Origin: Novosphingobium sp.
GTDB taxonomy: Bacteria; Pseudomonadota; Alphaproteobacteria; Sphingomonadales; Sphingomonadaceae
Reading direction: 5' to 3'
DNA: 64,000 bases
Assembly (NCBI RefSeq): GCF_024642085.1
Contig: NZ_JAHEBV010000010.1
Coordinates: 1-64,000, forward strand
The translations under genes were made by a program, and so were the position numbers. The notes under the pieces were generated by a model, which made no database searches, was not told where the DNA came from, and was given only the letters and a program-made list of their open reading frames with translations. This document shows, piece by piece, positions 62,001 to 64,000 of the stretch (position 1 is its first letter; each line of letters starts with the position of its first letter).

Positions 62001-64000
62001 TGCCGCCCCCAAGAGCATCGTCATCAAGCTGAATCAGCGCATTGGGGCCGGTGATCGGCGCCGCATCCTGCAACGTGATCTTCAACGTGGCGGTTGCGGC
62101 ATCGCCGTCGCCGTCTTTGAGAGTGTAGGTAAACACATCCTGTGCATTGATCGGGCCAGTGCCGGAGCGGACGTAAGAATATGATCCATCAATGTTGAGC
62201 GTCAGAGTGCCAAACTCGCCAGCGACCACAAAATCACCATTGGTGTCAAACGCGGTGTCGCTGTTGGCGGGCACGTTGTTGCTCGCCACGCCTGCAACCG
62301 CGCCGCCATCTGCGCCCGGGAAATCCTTGCCGTTGTCGCTGTCACCAGCATCTCCGGGCGCATCGTCGGTCAGGACATTGCCGGTAGCCGGACCGGTAGC
62401 CCCGGCCAGAAGCGCATCGGTATCATCGGCAGCAATTGGCGTGTCATCGTTGACGTTGATCGTCAGTACGCCGGCCGCACTGTCGAGATCGGCGTCGGTT
62501 ACGCTGTAGGCCAGCGTGAAGACCGTACCGTTTTCGTCGGCACCGCTGGCATGCATGATCGGCGCAAGCTGGGTAACGGTATAGGCGCCCGTCCCTTCTG
62601 CCAGAGTAATCGCCACTACCTTGACCGCGCCCTGGAAAACATCGATCCCGGTGCCGTTGGCAACATAGCTGAAGCCGGCGGGTGCACCGGTCGTCGCCAA
62701 AGCCCAGGTCAGCGCACCGTCGCCGCCTGATCCGGCCAGTGTGCCGGCCGTGTTGGCGGTATCAGGATCAACATCGCCGATGCCGCCCGGATTGCCGCCC
62801 CCAAGAGCATCGTCATCAAGCTGAATGAGCGCATTGGGGCCGGTGATCGGACGCGCGTCTTCGATCAGGATTGTCAGCGTTGCAGTCGTGGTATCGCCGT
62901 CGCCATCCGTCAGGGTATACGTAAATACATCCTGCGAATTGCCCGGAGCGCCGGAATAGCGGGTATACGTATAGTTGCCGTCCGCATCCAGCGTCAGTTC
63001 GCCAAACTGGCCCTGGGTGACCCCGCCAATCGAACCCGCACCGCTAAACCCGGTAATCGCCGTCACTGCGCCCCCGGTTGCCGGACCGTCAGCACCGACC
63101 ATGTCGGCTCCCGCCGGATCGCCATCGCTGCCGGCGCCGGTCAGGACGTTGCCCGACGCGGTAGTGGCTCCGGTCAGCAGCGCATCGGTGTCATCGGCGG
63201 CAATCGGGGTATCATCGTTTACATTGATCGTCAGTGAGCCTGGCGCACTGTCGCCGTCGGCGTCAGTGACGGTGTAGCTCAGCGCAAAGCCCAAGCTGTT
63301 TTCATCAAGTCCCGCAGGATGACTGATCGGTGCGTTTTGTGAAACAGCATAAGCGCCCGTCGTACTGTCGAGAGTAACGGTCAGGACCAGGGTTGTACCT
63401 TGACGCACTTCGACCAGCCCCGCATTGACCACGGTCGAAGTGAAGCCAGCAGGCAGGCCTACACCGGTTAAGGCCCAGGTCAGCGCACCGTCGCCGCCCG
63501 ATCCGGCCAGGGTGCCTGCCGTGTTAGCGGTGTCGGGATCCACATCGCCGATGCCGCCAGGATTGCCATTATCGCGCGCATCGTCATCGAGCAAAACAAT
63601 CGCGTTGCGGCCGGTAATCGGCGCAGCATCCTGCACGGTTATCGTCAGCGTGGCGGTTGCGGTGTCACCGTCGCCATCGGTCAGGGTATAGGTGAAGCTA
63701 TCGGTCGCATCGATCGGCCCGGTGCCGTTGCGGACATAGCTGTAGCTGCCGTCCACATTGAGCGTCAGGGTGCCGAACTCGCCGACGACCAACAGATCGC
63801 CGTTGGCGTCCTGCATGTTGTCACTGTTGGCGGGCACGTTGTTGCTGCTAACCGCTGTAACGCTGCCGCCATCCGCGCCCGGGAAATCCTTGCCGTTGTC
63901 GGTGTCACCCGCATCGCCGGGCGCAGCGTCGGTCAGAACGTTGCCGGTAGCAGGTCCAATCGCTCCGGCCAGCAGGGCATCGGTATCAGCGGCGGCCGAC
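56053..64000 (-). CDS. Giant type I secreted repeat adhesin, N-terminus outside the window
   Basis: At least 2,648 residues without a stop; the frame is open at the window edge and an ATG at 63837 lies inside a repeat, so it is not the start. The protein is made of about 90-140-residue Ig-like/VCBS and T1SS-143 type repeats, each with motifs such as TYTLTDGDGDTATATLTI, INVNDDTP and DPDTANTAGTLAGSGGDGAL, rich in Asp and Thr and nearly Cys-free. The end has Ca-binding-like loops (DLNGDGIHY, DANGSGSVDNGRE, DSNHDGMLDAQD, DSNSNGVSEAGE) and a long Ala/His/Asp-rich tail. A LapG gene and all export genes are adjacent, so it is a LapA-like surface adhesin for biofilm attachment. Confidence 0.92.
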   Translation of the reverse strand, partial: SAAADTDALLAGAIGPATGNVLTDAAPGDAGDTDNGKDFPGADGGSVTAVSSNNVPANSDNMQDANGDLLVVGEFGTLTLNVDGSYSYVRNGTGPIDATDSFTYTLTDGDGDTATATLTITVQDAAPITGRNAIVLLDDDARDNGNPGGIGDVDPDTANTAGTLAGSGGDGALTWALTGVGLPAGFTSTVVNAGLVEVRQGTTLVLTVTLDSTTGAYAVSQNAPISHPAGLDENSLGFALSYTVTDADGDSAPGSLTINVNDDTPIAADDTDALLTGATTASGNVLTGAGSDGDPAGADMVGADGPATGGAVTAITGFSGAGSIGGVTQGQFGELTLDADGNYTYTRYSGAPGNSQDVFTYTLTDGDGDTTTATLTILIEDARPITGPNALIQLDDDALGGGNPGGIGDVDPDTANTAGTLAGSGGDGALTWALATTGAPAGFSYVANGTGIDVFQGAVKVVAITLAEGTGAYTVTQLAPIMHASGADENGTVFTLAYSVTDADLDSAAGVLTINVNDDTPIAADDTDALLAGATGPATGNVLTDDAPGDAGDSDNGKDFPGADGGAVAGVASNNVPANSDTAFDTNGDFVVAGEFGTLTLNIDGSYSYVRSGTGPINAQDVFTYTLKDGDGDAATATLKITLQDAAPITGPNALIQLDDDALGGGNPGGIGDVDPDTANTAGTLAGSGGDGALTWALATTGAPAGFSYVANGTGIDVFQGAVKVVAITLAEGTGAYTVTQLAPIMHASGADENGTVFTLAYSVTDADLDSAAGVLTINVNDDTPAPTATGVIPTLTVDETALGTNDTADFSTVFTPHFGADGAAVGGGIAYALSVVSGPSGLIDTLSGQAVTLSLVGGVVEGRTASNDLVFQVSVNSTGAVTLDQLRAVYHDPNTGPNDVETLAADLISLTQTVTDRDGDSVPATIGIGDHLQFVDDAPSAGSNLTVFLNDDALANGNPGGDGDTGAVQFTAGTLSHTYGNDGGTLAFLTTGAPAGFQYVAAGSNILVQQNQGGSFVTVATVTLNAVSGAYTVTQNAPVLHPTIGTIEENLSFTLNYVVTDGDLDKAPGQLLIVVNDDTPLAFDDTDTVTEDGPSVADGNVFTGSGGSDLNATDGVKDSIGADGEPLTGPVTGIAFGATSGTVGVSLAGTYGSLILGSDGQYTYTLDNTKAAVQALDTGEFLTEIFTYQITDRDGDKTTATLTIRIDGTNDAPSVNPGTTAVSEEGLPLGNPDDVGNTDTTNSTVGTGVIIATDVDGDTLFYTLGTPTPGLTSGGVAVVWTGSGTGSLTGTAGGIPVITVTIDGSGNYTVTLLGHIDHPNNAVEDSLALTVPVNVSDGTVSSPTTITVSIEDDSPIATTGTTSGSVDEDGGLSGGIAGGTGDIAATTVATGSVVGLFSGGADTAPQYLLTTTTGLPALSSGGVAITYAIAGNVLTATAGASPVFTLSLNSSTGGWTFTLLGPIDHAQGLDENNLVLSFTGIVQAVDADGDRASATGTFSVTINDDTPSAHDDSAIQGLENAPVTINVFTNDERGADGTLATSVALVPGSLHNGLGAASGTLINNGNGTFTYTPGAGETGTITFQYTITDRDGDPSMATATITLLADSVPNPPAVGAAVDDDGLASSNPASGTGDIDANSGDLDGPLSSEASFRGQINVNFGNDTGTVSFANLNGTLGTIGTETVNYSWNTLTNTLTATGPRGVLFTVSLTPSGAYTVTLVDNVLHTAGGNETSTSTLLNYLSTDSDGDSTTSGQMVIVFNDDMPAPTASTTQPQLTVDETILATNATASFASVFTANFGADGAAIGGGTAYTLGLNAGASGLTDTLSGQAVNLVMNGGVVEGRTAGSNLLVFTVSVNGSGDVTLDQLRAIVHSPNTGPNQAITLAADNLITLTGTFTDGDGDAATATANIGQNLTFLDDAPMLGTVQNQQTDNNPATAPAVGTLHFTPGADGAGSTMTITANVTGLTSGGHALVTNQVGSVLTAYADNDNSGTFNAGDTAVFTLSVSPNAGTSGQYTFDLITALDPTVTNVSILSNGAFGSGPSNGIEVTNSATAEKLTLVTGWAATGGFTGGEEGAWLAGGTPDMTQRTDVNGSTSGWGLANNNFDAGEFIRFDFGALNDYDGPGGYTPPVAGPYANVSYASFSFFNFGGGDKIEFVAHYTNGTTQNWVLDGATAASTLTVNSPAGTQIAWIDVYEATGSIKLNLTDIGVTSTTIDKTLPFTVTLTDGDGDPTSTGSFSVHVATGLTPLAPAAPIAIDLNGDGIHYLAADAGVSFDYDGSGTKVGTAWVDAHDGLLAIDANGSGSVDNGREIVFGGNGLTDLQGVAAIYDSNHDGMLDAQDASFAQFGVWQDSNSNGVSEAGEFKTLTELGIVSLNLTSDGQGATAANGDVTIFGTTTYIRVDGTSGNAADVAFATTSLQRQAQPAELAAMNAAATGLLAAMALDHANAAADTGLRTAAAHTADLPAVTAIAAIDVSDSAPQSASVQLAALASGKIAAMADTHGSADRGDAGLGHASQDKPADHGSDGANLAADSGKSALFAAHDAGQSAMDALLTVAAPAAVKGEMAAPAVAEAMADAAGNHAVDHLVDHFAAGAATGTEASHKAGDFALQGLLDSSVQGSGHDAGAPHLSLMQVLDHEQAAALA
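61655..62034. repeat. 380-bp direct repeat, copy A (inside adhesin)
   Basis: Identical base for base to 62447-62826, 792 bp away (264 codons, in frame). Each side extends a little with single mismatches (61654 and 62035). It codes for one full T1SS-143-like repeat with identical amino acids, so the duplication or gene conversion is recent. Confidence 0.95.
62447..62826. repeat. 380-bp direct repeat, copy B (inside adhesin)
   Basis: Second copy of the perfect 380-bp repeat, in the same frame. A third, diverged copy of the same unit lies further upstream in the gene (about 63220-63620). Homologous recombination between A and B would delete or add exactly 264 residues. Confidence 0.95.

Noticed and set aside
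61600..63700. CRISPR-like array because of regular repeats
   Set aside because: The units are hundreds of bases long, in frame and translate into adhesin domains. There are no short palindromic repeats with unique spacers and no cas genes.
63835..63837. ATG at 63837 as the adhesin start
   Set aside because: The same frame stays open to the window edge and the residues before the ATG (TDALLAGAIGPATGNVLTD) belong to the regular repeat, so the gene begins upstream of the window.

Overview
The window is a GC-rich stretch of an alphaproteobacterial chromosome. Gene content points to the order Sphingomonadales: two TonB-dependent receptors, an Old Yellow Enzyme with a class II aldolase, a class I PHA synthase next to a lysine/alanine-rich phasin, LptF/LptG, a short RNB-type ribonuclease, an NrsF/ECF sigma pair and a LapG/type I secretion adhesin locus. 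The genus cannot be fixed from sequence alone. Genes are packed tightly. Many same-strand neighbours overlap by ATGA or GTGA, and five convergent pairs overlap by exactly 4 nt at their stop codons.

Layout. 1-4.5 kb: tail of a CitE-like lyase, a small lipoprotein, lipB, a membrane protein, a methyltransferase, an MFS transporter and an ArsC-like protein. 4.5-11.4 kb: a siderophore-type TonB receptor behind a perfect Fur-like palindrome, then a minus-strand group of TonB receptor, class II aldolase, orphan 2Fe-2S protein and Old Yellow Enzyme. 11.4-16.6 kb: tRNA-Thr(CGT), tRNA-Cys(GCA), an RNB ribonuclease, mobA, and a crotonase / winged-helix regulator / aminotransferase group. 16.8-20.2 kb: phaC, a phasin with a striking inverted-repeat operator, and clpS. 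20-32.3 kb: housekeeping and envelope genes (VIT-like transporter, lptFG, desaturase, AI-2E family transporter, DAACS symporter, glmM, thiD, LOG-family protein).

32.3-36.4 kb is the most interesting region. It is a divergent locus for bufferin-type peptides, which are ribosomally made, cysteine-modified periplasmic metallophores. The minus strand carries bufA2-bufB(MNIO)-bufC. The plus strand carries bufA1, a DoxX-like gene, an ECF sigma factor and an NrsF-type anti-sigma factor. The shared intergenic region holds two back-to-back copies of GTAACC-N16-CGAA, one facing each operon, which matches the SigF promoter motif I recall from Caulobacter. The layout suggests one self-activating sigma factor firing both operons, and one modifying enzyme possibly serving two unrelated precursors.

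36.4-48 kb: tRNA-Gln(CTG), a Ppx/GppA phosphatase with rlmE, an AmpG-like MFS protein, a Tat-exported class V aminotransferase, a tandem two-heme cytochrome c, an acyl-CoA carboxylase beta subunit, a Bcr/CflA transporter, dinB, a Nudix hydrolase, pgl and a small membrane protein. 48-64 kb: a LapG-like periplasmic cysteine protease faces a six-gene minus-strand cluster of giant repeat adhesin (its N-terminus lies beyond the window), OmpA-like protein, TolC-like channel, type I secretion ATPase, SleB-type cell-wall hydrolase and HlyD-type adaptor. This looks like a complete surface-adhesin export and release system. No CRISPR array, insertion sequence, integrase or phage gene was seen. No gene-free stretch exceeds about 210 bases.
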